The translations under genes and the position numbers were made by a program. From the NCBI GenBank assembly GCA_039105265.1, contig JAPFFF010000080.1, positions 62,001 through 126,000 on the forward strand: a stretch of DNA of 64,000 nucleotides, written 5' to 3'. The notes beneath the pieces were generated by a model. It worked only from the letters and a program-made list of their open reading frames with translations, was not told the origin of the DNA and did no database searches. Source of the stretch: Tritrichomonas musculus (Eukaryota > Parabasalia > Tritrichomonadida > Tritrichomonadidae). Position 1 is the first letter of the stretch. Every line of letters starts with the position of its first letter. Shown here one piece after another: positions 26,360 through 42,008 of the stretch.

Positions 26360-29300
26360 CAGATTCAGCTACAACTGCAATTGAACCATCAGATTAAACT
26401 ACAACTGCAGTTGAACCATTAGATTCAGCTACAACTGCAATTTGAACCATCAGATTAAACTACAACTGCAATTGAACCATCAGATTCAGCTACAACTGCA
26501 ATTTGAACCATCAGATTAAACTACAACTGCAGTTGAACCATTAGATTCAGCTACAACTGCAATTTGAACCATCAGATTAAACTACAACTGCAATTGAACC
26601 ATCAGATTAAACTACAACTGCAATTGAACCATCAGATTAAACTACAACTGCAATTGAACCATCAGATTAAACTACAACTGCAATTTGAACCATCAGATTA
26701 AACTACAACTGCAATTGAACCATCAGATTAAACTACAACTGCAATTGAACCATCAGATTAAACTACAACTGCAATTGAACCATCAGATTAAACTACAACT
26801 GCAATTGAACCATCAGATTAAACTACAACTGCAATTTGAACCATCAGATTAAAATACAACTGCAATTGAACCATCAGATTAAACTACAACTGCAATTGAA
26901 CCATCAGATTCAGCTACAACTGCAATTTGAACCATCAGATTAAACTACAACTGCAATTGAACCATCAGATTAAACTACAACTGCAATTTGAACCATCAGA
27001 TTAAAATACAACTGCAATTGAACCATCAGATTAAACTACAACTGCAATTTGAACCATTAGATTCAGCTACAACTGCAATTTGAACCATCAGATTAAACTA
27101 CAACTGCAATTGAACCATCAGATTAAACTACAACTGCAATTGAACCATCAGATTAAACTACAACTGCAATTGAACCATCAGATTAAACTACAACTGCAAT
27201 TTGAACCATCAGATTAAACTACAACTGCAATTGAACCATCAGATTCAGCTACAACTGCAATTTGAACCATCAGATTCAGCTACAACTGCAATTTGAACCA
27301 TCAGATTCAGCTACAACTGCAATTTGAACCATCTGAATAAACTACAACTGCAATTGAACCATTAGATTCAGCTACAACTGCAATTTGAACCATCAGATTA
27401 AACTACAACTGCAATTGAACCATCAGATTCAGCTACAACTGCAATTGAACCATCAGATTAAACTACAACTGCAATTTGAACCATTAGATTCAGCTGCAAC
27501 TGCAATTTGAACCATCAGATTAAACTACAACTGCAATTGAACCATTAGATTAAACTACAACTGCAATTGAACCATCAGATTCAGCTACAACTGCAATTGA
27601 ACCATTAGATTCAGCTAAAACTACAATTTGAACCATCAGATTCAGCTACAACTGCAATTGAACCATCAGATTAAACTACAACTGCAATTGAACCATCAGA
27701 TTAAACTACAACTGCAATTGAACCATTAGATTAAACTACAACTGCAATTGAACCATCAGATTCAGCTACAACTGCAATTGAACCATTAGATTCAGCTAAA
27801 ACTACAATTTGAACCATCAGATTCAGCTACAACTGCAATTGAACCATTAGATTCAGCTGCAACTGCAATTGAACCATCAGATTCAGCTACAACTGCAATT
27901 GAACCATCAGATTAAACTACAACTGCAATTTGAACCATTAGATTCAGCTGCAACTGCAATTTGAACCATCAGATTAAACTACAACTGCAATTGAACCATT
28001 AGATTCAGCTGCAACTTCAATTGAACCATCAGATTCAGCTACAACTGCAATTGAACCATCAGATTAAACTACAACTGCAATTTGAACCATCAGATTCAGC
28101 TACAACTGCAATTTGAACCATCAGATTAAACTACAACTGCAATTGAACCATTAGATTAAACTACAACTGCAATTGAACCATTAGATTAAACTACAACTGC
28201 AATTGAACCATCAGATTCAGCTACAACTGCAATTGAACCATTAGATTCAGCTGCAACTTCAATTGAACCATCAGATTCAGCTACAACTGCAATTGAACCA
28301 TCAGATTAAACTACAACTGCAATTGAACCATCAGATTAAACTACAACTGCAATTTGAACCATCAGATTAAACTACAACTGCGATTGAACCATTAGATTCA
28401 GCTGCAACTTCAATTGAACCATCAGATTCAGCTACAACTGCAATTGAACCATCAGATTAAACTACAACTGCAATTGAACCATCAGATTAAACTACAACTG
28501 CAATTTGAACCATTAGATTAAACTACAACTGCAATTTAATCAATAGATTAAACTACAACTGCAATTGAACCATCAGATTAAACTACAACTGCAATTTAAT
28601 CAATAGATTAAACTACAACTGCAATTGAACCATCAGATTAAACTACAACTGCAATTTGAACCATTAGATTAAACTACAACTGCAATTGAACCATCAGATT
28701 AAACTACAACTGCAATTTAAACCATCAGATTCAGCTACAACTGCAATTGAACCATCAGATTAAACTACAACTGCAGTTGAATCATCAGATTAAACTACAA
28801 CTGTAATTTGAACCATTAGATTCAGCTGTAACTGCAATTTGAACCATCAGATTCAGCTACAACTGCAATTTGAACCATCAGATTAAACTACAACTGCAAT
28901 TGAACCATCAGATTAAACTACAACTGCAATTGAACCATCAGATTCAGCTGCAACTGCAATTTGAACCATTAGATTAAACTACAACTGCAGTTGAATCATC
29001 AGATTAAACTACAACTGCAATTTAACCATTAGATTCAGCTGCAACTTCAATTGAACCATCAGATTCAGCTACAACTTCAATTGAACCATCAGATTAATCT
29101 ACAACTGCAATTTGAACCATCAGATTAATCTACAACTGCAATTTGAACCATCAGATTAAACTACAACTGCAATTGAACCATCAGATTCAGCTACAACTGC
29201 AATTTGAACAATCAGATTGAACTACAACTGCAATTTAACCATTAGATTCAGCTGCAACTTCAATTGAACCATCAGATTCAGCTGCAACTTCAATTGAACC

Positions 29301-32300
29301 ATCAGATTAATCTACAACTGCAATTTGAACCATTAGATTCAGCTACAACTGCAATTTGAACCATCAGATTAAACTACAACTGCAATTGAACCATCAGATT
29401 AAACTACAACTGCAATTGAACCATCAGATTCAGCTGCAACTGCAATTTGAACCATTAGATTAAACTACAACTGCAATTTGAACAATCAGATTGAACTACA
29501 ACTGCAATTTAACCATTAGATTCAGCTGCAACTTCAATTGAACCATCAGATTCAGCTGCAACTTCAATTGAACCATCAGATTCAGCTACAACTTCAATTG
29601 AACCATCAGATTAATCTACAACTGCAATTTGAACCATCAGATTAAACTACAACTGCAATTTGAACAATCAGATTGAACTACAACTGCAATTTAACCATTA
29701 GATTCAGCTGCAACTTCAATTGAACCATCAGATTCAGCTGCAACTGCAATTTGAACCATCAGATTAAACTACAACTGCAATTGAACCATCAGATTAAACT
29801 ACAACTGCAATTTGAACAATCAGATTGAACTACAACTGCAATTTAACCATCAGATTCAGCTGCAACTGCAATTTGAACCATTAGATTCAGCTACAACTGC
29901 AATTTGAATCATCAGATTAAACTACAACTGCAATTTAACCATTAGATTCAGCTGCAACTTCAATTGAACCATCAGATTCAGCTACAACTTCAATTGAACC
30001 ATCAGATTAATCTACAACTGCAATTTGAACCATCAGATTAATCTACAACTGCAATTGAACCATCAGATTAAACTACAACTGCAATTGAACCATCAGATTC
30101 AGCTACAACTGCAATTTGAACAATCAGATTGAACTACAACTGCAATTTAACCATTAGATTCAGCTGCAACTTCAATTGAACCATCAGATTAATCTACAAC
30201 TGCAATTTGAACCATTAGATTCAGCTACAACTGCAATTTGAACCATCAGATTAAACTACAACTGCAATTGAACCATCAGATTAAACTACAACTGCAATTG
30301 AACCATCAGATTCAGCTGCAACTGCAATTTGAACCATTAGATTAAACTACAACTGCAATTTGAACAATCAGATTGAACTACAACTGCAATTTAACCATTA
30401 GATTCAGCTGCAACTTCAATTGAACCATCAGATTCAGCTGCAACTTCAATTGAACCATCAGATTCAGCTACAACTTCAATTGAACCATCAGATTAATCTA
30501 CAACTGCAATTTGAACCATCAGATTAAACTACAACTGCAATTGAACCATCAGATTCAGCTACAACTGCAATTTGAACAATCAGATTGAACTACAACTGCA
30601 ATTTGAACCATTAGATTCAGCTACAACTGCAATTTGAACCATCAGATTAAACTACAACTGCAATTGAACCATTAGATTAAACTACAACTGCAATTGAACC
30701 ATCAGATTAAACTACAACTGCAATTTGAACCATCAGATTAAACTACAACTGCAATTGAACCATCAGATTAAACTACAACTGCGATTGAACCATTAGATTC
30801 AGCTGCAAATTCAATTGAACCATCAGATTCAGCTACAACTGCAATTGAACCATCAGATTAAACTACAACTGCAATTTGAACCATCAGATTAATCTACAAC
30901 TGCAATTTGAACCATCAGATTAAACTACAACTGCAATTTGAACCATTAGATTAAACTACAACTGCAATTTGAACCATCAGATTAAACTACAACTGCAATT
31001 TAACCATTAGATTCAGCTGCAACTTCAATTGAACCATCAGATTCAGCTGCAACTTCAATTGAACCATCAGATTCAGCTACAACTTCAATTGAACCATCAG
31101 ATTAATCTACAACTGCAATTTGAACCATTAGATTAAACTACAACTGCAATTGAACCATCAGATTAAACTACAACTGCAATTTAAACCATCAGATTCAGCT
31201 ACAACTGCAATTGAACCATCAGATTAAACTACAACTGCAATTGAACCATCAGATTAAACTACAACTGCAATTGAACCATCAGATTAAACTACAACTGCGA
31301 TTGAACCATTAGATTCAGCTGCAAATTCAATTGAACCATCAGATTCAGCTACAACTGCAATTGAACCATCAGATTAAACTACAACTGCAATTTGAACCAT
31401 CAGATTAATCTACAACTGCAATTTGAACCATCAGATTAAACTACAACTGCAATTTGAACCATTAGATTAAACTACAACTGCAATTTGAACCATCAGATTA
31501 AACTACAACTGCAATTTAACCATTAGATTAAACTACAACTGCAATTGAACCATCAGATTCAGCTACAACTGCAATTGAACCATTAGATTCAGCTGCAACT
31601 GCAATTTGAACCATCAGATTAAACTACAACTGCAATTGAATCATCAGATTAAACTACAACTGCAATTTGAACCATCAGATTAAACTACAACTGCAATTGA
31701 ACCATCAGATTCAGCTACAACTGCAATTTGAACCATTAGATTAAACTACAACTGCAATTTGAACCATCAGATTCAGCTACAACTGCAATTGAACCATCAG
31801 ATTAAACTACAACTGCAGTTGAACCATTAGATTCAGCTACAACTGCAATTTGAACCATCAGATTAAACTACAACTGCAATTGAACCATCAGATTCAGCTA
31901 CAACTGCAATTTGAACCATCAGATTAAACTACAACTGCAGTTGAACCATTAGATTCAGCTACAACTGCAATTTGAACCATCAGATTAAACTACAACTGCA
32001 ATTGAACCATCAGATTAAACTACAACTGCAATTGAACCATCAGATTAAACTACAACTGCAATTGAACCATCAGATTAAACTACAACTGCAATTTGAACCA
32101 TCAGATTAAACTACAACTGCAATTGAACCATCAGATTAAACTACAACTGCAATTGAACCATCAGATTAAACTACAACTGCAATTGAACCATCAGATTAAA
32201 CTACAACTGCAATTGAACCATCAGATTAAACTACAACTGCAATTTGAACCATCAGATTAAACTACAACTGCAATTGAACCATCAGATTAAACTACAACTG

Positions 32301-35300
32301 CAATTGAACCATCAGATTCAGCTACAACTGCAATTTGAACCATCAGATTAAACTACAACTGCAATTGAACCATCAGATTAAACTACAACTGCAATTTGAA
32401 CCATCAGATTAAAATACAACTGCAATTGAACCATCAGATTAAACTACAACTGCAATTTGAACCATTAGATTCAGCTACAACTGCAATTTGAACCATCAGA
32501 TTAAACTACAACTGCAATTGAACCATCAGATTAAACTACAACTGCAATTGAACCATCAGATTAAACTACAACTGCAATTGAACCATCAGATTAAACTACA
32601 ACTGCAATTTGAACCATCAGATTAAACTACAACTGCAATTGAACCATCAGATTCAGCTACAACTGCAATTTGAACCATCAGATTCAGCTACAACTGCAAT
32701 TTGAACCATCAGATTCAGCTACAACTGCAATTTGAACCATCTGAATAAACTACAACTGCAATTGAACCATTAGATTCAGCTACAACTGCAATTTGAACCA
32801 TCAGATTAAACTACAACTGCAATTGAACCATCAGATTCAGCTACAACTGCAATTGAACCATCAGATTAAACTACAACTGCAATTTGAACCATTAGATTCA
32901 GCTGCAACTGCAATTTGAACCATCAGATTAAACTACAACTGCAATTGAACCATTAGATTAAACTACAACTGCAATTGAACCATCAGATTCAGCTACAACT
33001 GCAATTGAACCATTAGATTCAGCTAAAACTACAATTTGAACCATCAGATTCAGCTACAACTGCAATTGAACCATCAGATTAAACTACAACTGCAATTGAA
33101 CCATCAGATTAAACTACAACTGCAATTGAACCATTAGATTAAACTACAACTGCAATTGAACCATCAGATTCAGCTACAACTGCAATTGAACCATTAGATT
33201 CAGCTAAAACTACAATTTGAACCATCAGATTCAGCTACAACTGCAATTGAACCATTAGATTCAGCTGCAACTGCAATTGAACCATCAGATTCAGCTACAA
33301 CTGCAATTGAACCATCAGATTAAACTACAACTGCAATTTGAACCATTAGATTCAGCTGCAACTGCAATTTGAACCATCAGATTAAACTACAACTGCAATT
33401 GAACCATTAGATTCAGCTGCAACTTCAATTGAACCATCAGATTCAGCTACAACTGCAATTGAACCATCAGATTAAACTACAACTGCAATTTGAACCATCA
33501 GATTCAGCTACAACTGCAATTTGAACCATCAGATTAAACTACAACTGCAATTGAACCATTAGATTAAACTACAACTGCAATTGAACCATTAGATTAAACT
33601 ACAACTGCAATTGAACCATCAGATTCAGCTACAACTGCAATTGAACCATTAGATTCAGCTGCAACTTCAATTGAACCATCAGATTCAGCTACAACTGCAA
33701 TTGAACCATCAGATTAAACTACAACTGCAATTGAACCATCAGATTAAACTACAACTGCAATTTGAACCATCAGATTAAACTACAACTGCGATTGAACCAT
33801 TAGATTCAGCTGCAACTTCAATTGAACCATCAGATTCAGCTACAACTGCAATTGAACCATCAGATTAAACTACAACTGCAATTGAACCATCAGATTAAAC
33901 TACAACTGCAATTTGAACCATTAGATTAAACTACAACTGCAATTTAATCAATAGATTAAACTACAACTGCAATTGAACCATCAGATTAAACTACAACTGC
34001 AATTTAATCAATAGATTAAACTACAACTGCAATTGAACCATCAGATTAAACTACAACTGCAATTTGAACCATTAGATTAAACTACAACTGCAATTGAACC
34101 ATCAGATTAAACTACAACTGCAATTTAAACCATCAGATTCAGCTACAACTGCAATTGAACCATCAGATTAAACTACAACTGCAGTTGAATCATCAGATTA
34201 AACTACAACTGTAATTTGAACCATTAGATTCAGCTGTAACTGCAATTTGAACCATTAGATTAAACTACAACTGCAATTTGAACCATCAGATTCAGCTACA
34301 ACTGCAATTGAACCATCAGATTAAACTACAACTGCAGTTGAATCATCAGATTAAACTACAACTGTAATTTGAACCATTAGATTCAGCTGTAACTGCAATT
34401 GAACCATCAGATTAAACTACAACTGCAATTTAAACCATCAGATTCAGCTACAACTGCAATTGAACCATCAGATTAAACTACAACTGCAGTTGAATCATCA
34501 GATTAAACTACAACTGTAATTTGAACCATTAGATTCAGCTGTAACTGCAATTGAACCATCAGATTAAACTACAACTGCAATTTGAACCATCAGATTCAGC
34601 TACAACTGCAATTTGAACCATCAGATTAAACTACAACTGCAATTGAACCATCAGATTAAACTACAACTGCAATTGAACCATCAGATTCAGCTGCAACTGC
34701 AATTTGAACCATTAGATTAAACTACAACTGCAGTTGAATCATCAGATTAAACTACAACTGCAATTTAACCATTAGATTCAGCTGCAACTTCAATTGAACC
34801 ATCAGATTCAGCTACAACTTCAATTGAACCATCAGATTAATCTACAACTGCAATTTGAACCATCAGATTAATCTACAACTGCAATTTGAACCATCAGATT
34901 AAACTACAACTGCAATTTGAACCATCAGATTCAGCTACAACTGCAATTTGAACAATCAGATTGAACTACAACTGCAATTTAACCATTAGATTCAGCTGCA
35001 ACTTCAATTGAACCATCAGATTCAGCTGCAACTTCAATTGAACCATCAGATTAATCTACAACTGCAATTTGAACCATTAGATTCAGCTACAACTGCAATT
35101 TGAACCATCAGATTAAACTACAACTGCAATTGAACCATCAGATTAAACTACAACTGCAATTGAACCATCAGATTCAGCTGCAACTGCAATTTGAACCATT
35201 AGATTAAACTACAACTGCAATTTGAACAATCAGATTGAACTACAACTGCAATTTAACCATTAGATTCAGCTGCAACTTCAATTGAACCATCAGATTCAGC

Positions 35301-36109
35301 TGCAACTTCAATTGAACCATCAGATTCAGCTACAACTTCAATTGAACCATCAGATTAATCTACAACTGCAATTTGAACCATCAGATTAAACTACAACTGC
35401 AATTTGAACAATCAGATTGAACTACAACTGCAATTTAACCATTAGATTCAGCTGCAACTTCAATTGAACCATCAGATTCAGCTGCAACTGCAATTTGAAC
35501 CATCAGATTAAACTACAACTGCAATTGAACCATCAGATTAAACTACAACTGCAATTTGAACAATCAGATTGAACTACAACTGCAATTTAACCATCAGATT
35601 CAGCTGCAACTGCAATTTGAACCATTAGATTCAGCTACAACTGCAATTTGAATCATCAGATTAAACTACAACTGCAATTTAACCATTAGATTCAGCTGCA
35701 ACTTCAATTGAACCATCAGATTCAGCTACAACTTCAATTGAACCATCAGATTAATCTACAACTGCAATTTGAACCATCAGATTAATCTACAACTGCAATT
35801 GAACCATCAGATTAAACTACAACTGCAATTGAACCATCAGATTCAGCTACAACTGCAATTTGAACAATCAGATTGAACTACAACTGCAATTTAACCATTA
35901 GATTCAGCTGCAACTTCAATTGAACCATCAGATTAATCTACAACTGCAATTTGAACCATTAGATTCAGCTACAACTGCAATTTGAACCATCAGATTAAAC
36001 TACAACTGCAATTGAACCATCAGATTAAACTACAACTGCAATTGAACCATCAGATTCAGCTGCAACTGCAATTTGAACCATTAGATTAAACTACAACTGC
36101 AATTTGAAC
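26167..36109 (+). repeat. 13,034-bp compound block, second copy of 13133-22739
   Basis: Matches 13133-22739 at offset 13,034 bp up to 34255 and, after a 335-bp insertion and a one-base T gain near 34917, at offset 13,370 bp up to 36109. Landmarks: ATCTGAATAA (14297/27331 and 19705/32739), TAATCAATAG (15503/28537 and 20911/33945), CTGCGAT (17747/30781). It thus carries the 5,408-bp and 516-bp repeats along with it. Differences seen include AAACTAC against AAAATAC at 13820/26854 and ACCTCAAT against ACTGCAAT at 14253/27287. Confidence 0.9.
34256..34590 (+). repeat. 335-bp insertion: amplified five-monomer module
   Basis: Relative to 21221, eleven extra monomers lie here. They arise from tandem copying of a five-monomer module in which TGCAGTTGAATCAT is followed by CTGTAATTTG and then GCTGTAACTG. 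The CAGTTGAAT landmark stands at 34183, 34336 and 34488, spacing 153 and 152 bp. The counterpart at 21149 is single. The 1-bp spacing difference reflects a 30/31-bp unit difference. Confidence 0.85.
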
Positions 36110-36983
36110 AATCAGATTGAACTACAACTGCAATTTAACCATTAGATTCAGCTGCAACTTCAATTGAACCATCAGATTCAGCTGCAACTTCAATTGAACC
36201 ATCAGATTCAGCTACAACTTCAATTGAACCATCAGATTAATCTACAACTGCAATTTGAACCATCAGATTAAACTACAACTGCAATTGAACCATCAGATTC
36301 AGCTACAACTGCAATTTGAACAATCAGATTGAACTACAACTGCAATTTGAACCATTAGATTCAGCTACAACTGCAATTTGAACCATCAGATTAAACTACA
36401 ACTGCAATTGAACCATTAGATTAAACTACAACTGCAATTGAACCATCAGATTAAACTACAACTGCAATTTGAACCATCAGATTAAACTACAACTGCAATT
36501 GAACCATCAGATTAAACTACAACTGCGATTGAACCATTAGATTCAGCTGCAAATTCAATTGAACCATCAGATTCAGCTACAACTGCAATTGAACCATCAG
36601 ATTAAACTACAACTGCAATTTGAACCATCAGATTAATCTACAACTGCAATTTGAACCATCAGATTAAACTACAACTGCAATTTGAACCATTAGATTAAAC
36701 TACAACTGCAATTTGAACCATCAGATTAAACTACAACTGCAATTTAACCATTAGATTCAGCTGCAACTTCAATTGAACCATCAGATTCAGCTGCAACTTC
36801 AATTGAACCATCAGATTCAGCTACAACTTCAATTGAACCATCAGATTAATCTACAACTGCAATTTGAACCATTAGATTAAACTACAACTGCAATTGAACC
36901 ATCAGATTAAACTACAACTGCAATTTAAACCATCAGATTCAGCTACAACTGCAATTGAACCATCAGATTAAACTACAACTGCA
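36110..36983 (+). repeat. Copy of 17332-18205
   Basis: Matches at offset 18,778 bp, which equals 13,370 plus 5,408, so it continues the array as the first 5,408-bp block does rather than as the second. It carries CTGCGAT at 36525 and the rare GCTGCAAATTC just after it. It ends where CTGCAATT becomes CTGCAGTT at 36984 and the sequence switches to one resembling 15742 onward. Confidence 0.82.
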
Positions 36984-39084
36984 GTTGAATCATCAGATTA
37001 AACTACAACTGTAATTTGAACCATTAGATTCAGCTGTAACTGCAATTTGAACCATCAGATTCAGCTACAACTGCAATTTGAACCATCAGATTAAACTACA
37101 ACTGCAATTGAACCATCAGATTAAACTACAACTGCAATTGAACCATCAGATTCAGCTGCAACTGCAATTTGAACCATTAGATTAAACTACAACTGCAGTT
37201 GAATCATCAGATTAAACTACAACTGCAATTTAACCATTAGATTCAGCTGCAACTTCAATTGAACCATCAGATTCAGCTGCAACTTCAATTGAACCATCAG
37301 ATTAATCTACAACTGCAATTTGAACCATCAGATTAATCTACAACTGCAATTTGAACCATCAGATTAAACTACAACTGCAATTGAACCATCAGATTCAGCT
37401 ACAACTGCAATTTGAACAATCAGATTGAACTACAACTGCAATTTAACCATTAGATTCAGCTGCAACTTCAATTGAACCATCAGATTCAGCTGCAACTTCA
37501 ATTGAACCATCAGATTAATCTACAACTGCAATTTGAACCATTAGATTCAGCTACAACTGCAATTTGAACCATCAGATTAAACTACAACTGCAATTGAACC
37601 ATCAGATTAAACTACAACTGCAATTGAACCATCAGATTCAGCTGCAACTGCAATTTGAACCATTAGATTAAACTACAACTGCAATTTGAACAATCAGATT
37701 GAACTACAACTGCAATTTAACCATTAGATTCAGCTGCAACTTCAATTGAACCATCAGATTCAGCTGCAACTTCAATTGAACCATCAGATTCAGCTACAAC
37801 TTCAATTGAACCATCAGATTAATCTACAACTGCAATTTGAACCATCAGATTAAACTACAACTGCAATTTGAACAATCAGATTGAACTACAACTGCAATTT
37901 AACCATTAGATTCAGCTGCAACTTCAATTGAACCATCAGATTCAGCTGCAACTGCAATTTGAACCATCAGATTAAACTACAACTGCAATTGAACCATCAG
38001 ATTAAACTACAACTGCAATTTGAACAATCAGATTGAACTACAACTGCAATTTAACCATCAGATTCAGCTGCAACTGCAATTTGAACCATTAGATTCAGCT
38101 ACAACTGCAATTTGAACCATCAGATTAAACTACAACTGCAATTTAACCATTAGATTCAGCTGCAACTTCAATTGAACCATCAGATTCAGCTACAACTTCA
38201 ATTGAACCATCAGATTAATCTACAACTGCAATTTGAACCATCAGATTAATCTACAACTGCAATTGAACCATCAGATTAAACTACAACTGCAATTGAACCA
38301 TCAGATTCAGCTACAACTGCAATTTGAACAATCAGATTGAACTACAACTGCAATTTAACCATTAGATTCAGCTGCAACTTCAATTGAACCATCAGATTAA
38401 TCTACAACTGCAATTTGAACCATTAGATTCAGCTACAACTGCAATTTGAACCATCAGATTAAACTACAACTGCAATTGAACCATCAGATTAAACTACAAC
38501 TGCAATTGAACCATCAGATTCAGCTGCAACTGCAATTTGAACCATTAGATTAAACTACAACTGCAATTTGAACAATCAGATTGAACTACAACTGCAATTT
38601 AACCATTAGATTCAGCTGCAACTTCAATTGAACCATCAGATTCAGCTGCAACTTCAATTGAACCATCAGATTCAGCTACAACTTCAATTGAACCATCAGA
38701 TTAATCTACAACTGCAATTTGAACCATCAGATTAAACTACAACTGCAATTGAACCATCAGATTCAGCTACAACTGCAATTTGAACAATCAGATTGAACTA
38801 CAACTGCAATTTGAACCATTAGATTCAGCTACAACTGCAATTTGAACCATCAGATTAAACTACAACTGCAATTGAACCATTAGATTAAACTACAACTGCA
38901 ATTGAACCATCAGATTAAACTACAACTGCAATTTGAACCATCAGATTAAACTACAACTGCAATTGAACCATCAGATTAAACTACAACTGCGATTGAACCA
39001 TTAGATTCAGCTGCAACTTCAATTGAACCATCAGATTCAGCTACAACTGCAATTGAACCATCAGATTAAACTACAACTGCAATT
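36984..39084 (+). repeat. Copy of 15742-17842
   Basis: Matches at offset 21,242 bp: CAGTTGAAT 15741/36983, AACAATCAG landmarks 16171/37413 and 17327/38569, CTGCGAT 17747/38989. Single-base differences are present, for example CTGCAAATTC at 17768 against CTGCAACTTC here, and AATCATCAG against AACCATCAG near 38115. This tract is therefore older or less homogenised than the 8,090-bp pair. Confidence 0.8.
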
Positions 39085-39721
39085 GAACCATCAGATTAAA
39101 CTACAACTGCAATTGAACCATCAGATTAAACTACAACTGCAATTTGAACCATTAGATTAAACTACAACTGCAATTTGAACAATCAGATTGAACTACAACT
39201 GCAATTTAACCATTAGATTCAGCTGCAACTTCAATTGAACCATCAGATTCAGCTGCAACTTCAATTGAACCATCAGATTCAGCTACAACTTCAATTGAAC
39301 CATCAGATTAATCTACAACTGCAATTTGAACCATCAGATTAAACTACAACTGCAATTGAACCATCAGATTCAGCTACAACTGCAATTTGAACAATCAGAT
39401 TGAACTACAACTGCAATTTGAACCATTAGATTCAGCTACAACTGCAATTTGAACCATCAGATTAAACTACAACTGCAATTGAACCATTAGATTAAACTAC
39501 AACTGCAATTGAACCATCAGATTAAACTACAACTGCAATTTGAACCATCAGATTAAACTACAACTGCAATTGAACCATCAGATTAAACTACAACTGCGAT
39601 TGAACCATTAGATTCAGCTGCAACTTCAATTGAACCATCAGATTCAGCTACAACTGCAATTGAACCATCAGATTAAACTACAACTGCAATTGAACCATCA
39701 GATTAAACTACAACTGCAATT
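38527..39721 (+). repeat. 607-bp tandem duplication (20 monomers)
   Basis: 38527-39114 matches 39134-39721 at offset 607 bp, with TGAACAAT at 38569/39176 and CTGCGAT at 38989/39596. The second copy leads into a tract that copies 6779 onward, so the duplication sits at the junction of two large blocks. Confidence 0.84.
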
Positions 39722-42008
39722 TGAACCATTAGATTAAACTACAACTGCAATTTAATCAATAGATTAAACTACAACTGCAATTGAACCATCAGATTAAACT
39801 ACAACTGCAATTTAATCAATAGATTAAACTACAACTGCAATTGAACCATCAGATTAAACTACAACTGCAATTTGAACCATTAGATTAAACTACAACTGCA
39901 ATTGAACCATCAGATTAAACTACAACTGCAATTTGAACCATCAGATTCAGCTACAACTGCAATTGAACCATCAGATTAAACTACAACTGCAGTTGAATCA
40001 TCAGATTAAACTACAACTGTAATTTGAACCATTAGTTTCAGCTGTAACTGTAATTTGAACCATCAGATTCAGCTACAACTGCAATTGAACCATCAGATTA
40101 AACTACAACTGCAATTGAACCATCAGATTAAACTACAACTGCAATTGAACCATTAGATTAAACTACAACTGCAATTGAACCATCAGATTCAGCTGCAACT
40201 GCAATTTGAACCATTAGATTAAACTACAACTGCAGTTGAATCATCAGATTAAACTACAACTGCAATTTAACCATTAGATTCAGCTGCAACTTCAATTGAA
40301 CCATCAGATTAATCTACAACTGCAATTTGAACCATCAGATTAATCTACAACTGCAATTTGAACCATCAGATTAAACTACAACTGCAATTGAACCATCAGA
40401 TTCAGCTACAACTGCAATTTGAACAATCAGATTGAACTACAACTGCAATTTAACCATTAGATTCAGCTGCAACTTCAATTGAACCATCAGATTCAGCTGC
40501 AACTGCAATTTGAACCATTAGATTCAGCTACAACTGCAATTTGAATCATCAGATTAAACTACAACTGCAATTTAACCATTAGATTCAGCTGCAACTTCAA
40601 TTGAACCATCAGATTCAGCTACAACTTCAATTGAACCATCAGATTAAACTACAACTGCAATTTGAACCATCAGATTAATCTACAACTGCAATTGAACCAT
40701 CAGATTAAACTACAACTGCAATTGAACCATCAGATTCAGCTACAACTGCAATTTGAACAATCAGATTGAACTACAACTGCAATTTAACCATTAGATTCAG
40801 CTGCAACTTCAATTGAACCATCAGATTAATCTACAACTGCAATTTGAACCATTAGATTCAGCTACAACTGCAATTTGAACCATCAGATTAAACTACAACT
40901 GCAATTGAACCATCAGATTAAACTACAACTGCAATTGAACCATCAGATTCAGCTGCAACTGCAATTTGAACCATTAGATTAAACTACAACTGCAATTTGA
41001 ACAATCAGATTGAACTACAACTGCAATTTAACCATTAGATTCAGCTGCAACTTCAATTGAACCATCAGATTCAGCTGCAACTTCAATTGAACCATCAGAT
41101 TCAGCTACAACTTCAATTGAACCATCAGATTAATCTACAACTGCAATTTGAACCATCAGATTAAACTACAACTGCAATTGAACCATCAGATTCAGCTACA
41201 ACTGCAATTTGAACAATCAGATTGAACTACAACTGCAATTTGAACCATTAGATTCAGCTACAACTGCAATTTGAACCATCAGATTAAACTACAACTGCAA
41301 TTGAACCATTAGATTAAACTACAACTGCAATTGAACCATCAGATTAAACTACAACTGCAATTTGAACCATCAGATTAAACTACAACTGCAATTGAACCAT
41401 TAGATTCAGCTGCAACTTCAATTGAACCATCAGATTAATCTACAACTGCAATTTGAACCATCAGATTAAACTACAACTGCAATTGAACCATCAGATTAAA
41501 CTACAACTGCAATTGAACCATCAGATTAAACTACAACTGCAATTGAACCATCAGATTAAACTACAACTGCAATTTGAACCATCAGATTAAACTACAACTG
41601 CGATTGAACCATTAGATTCAGCTGTAACTGCAATTTGAACCATCAGATTCAGCTACAACTGCAATTTGAACCATCAGATTAAACTACAACTGCAATTGAA
41701 CCATCAGATTAAACTACAACTGCAATTGAACCATCAGATTAAACTACAACTGCAATTGAACTATCAGATTAAACTACAACTGCAATTGAACCATCAGATT
41801 CAGCTGCAACTGCAATTTGAACCATCAGATTAAACTACAACTGCAATTGAATCATCAGATTAAACTACAACTGCAATTGAACCATCAGATTCAGCTACAA
41901 CTGCAATTTGAACCATTAGATTAAACTACAACTGCAATTTGAACCATTAGATTAAACTACAACTGCAATTTGAACCATCAGATTCAGCTACAACTGCAAT
42001 TGAACCAT
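39418..42008 (+). repeat. Copy of 6779-9674 lacking one 305-bp unit
   Basis: Matches at offset 32,639 bp from 6779/39418 to 8858/41497, then at offset 32,334 bp from 9164/41498 to 9674/42008; the step is exactly one 305-bp unit. Landmarks: TAATCAATAG 7114/39753, ATTAGTTTC 7392/40031, TGAACAAT 8115/40754, CTGCGAT 9266/41600. One difference is CTGTAAT at 9600 against CTGCAAT at 41934. Confidence 0.87.

Noticed and set aside
34256-34590. Mobile-element insertion in the 13-kb block
   Set aside because: All inserted bases are satellite monomers of types found next to it, so tandem copying explains it.
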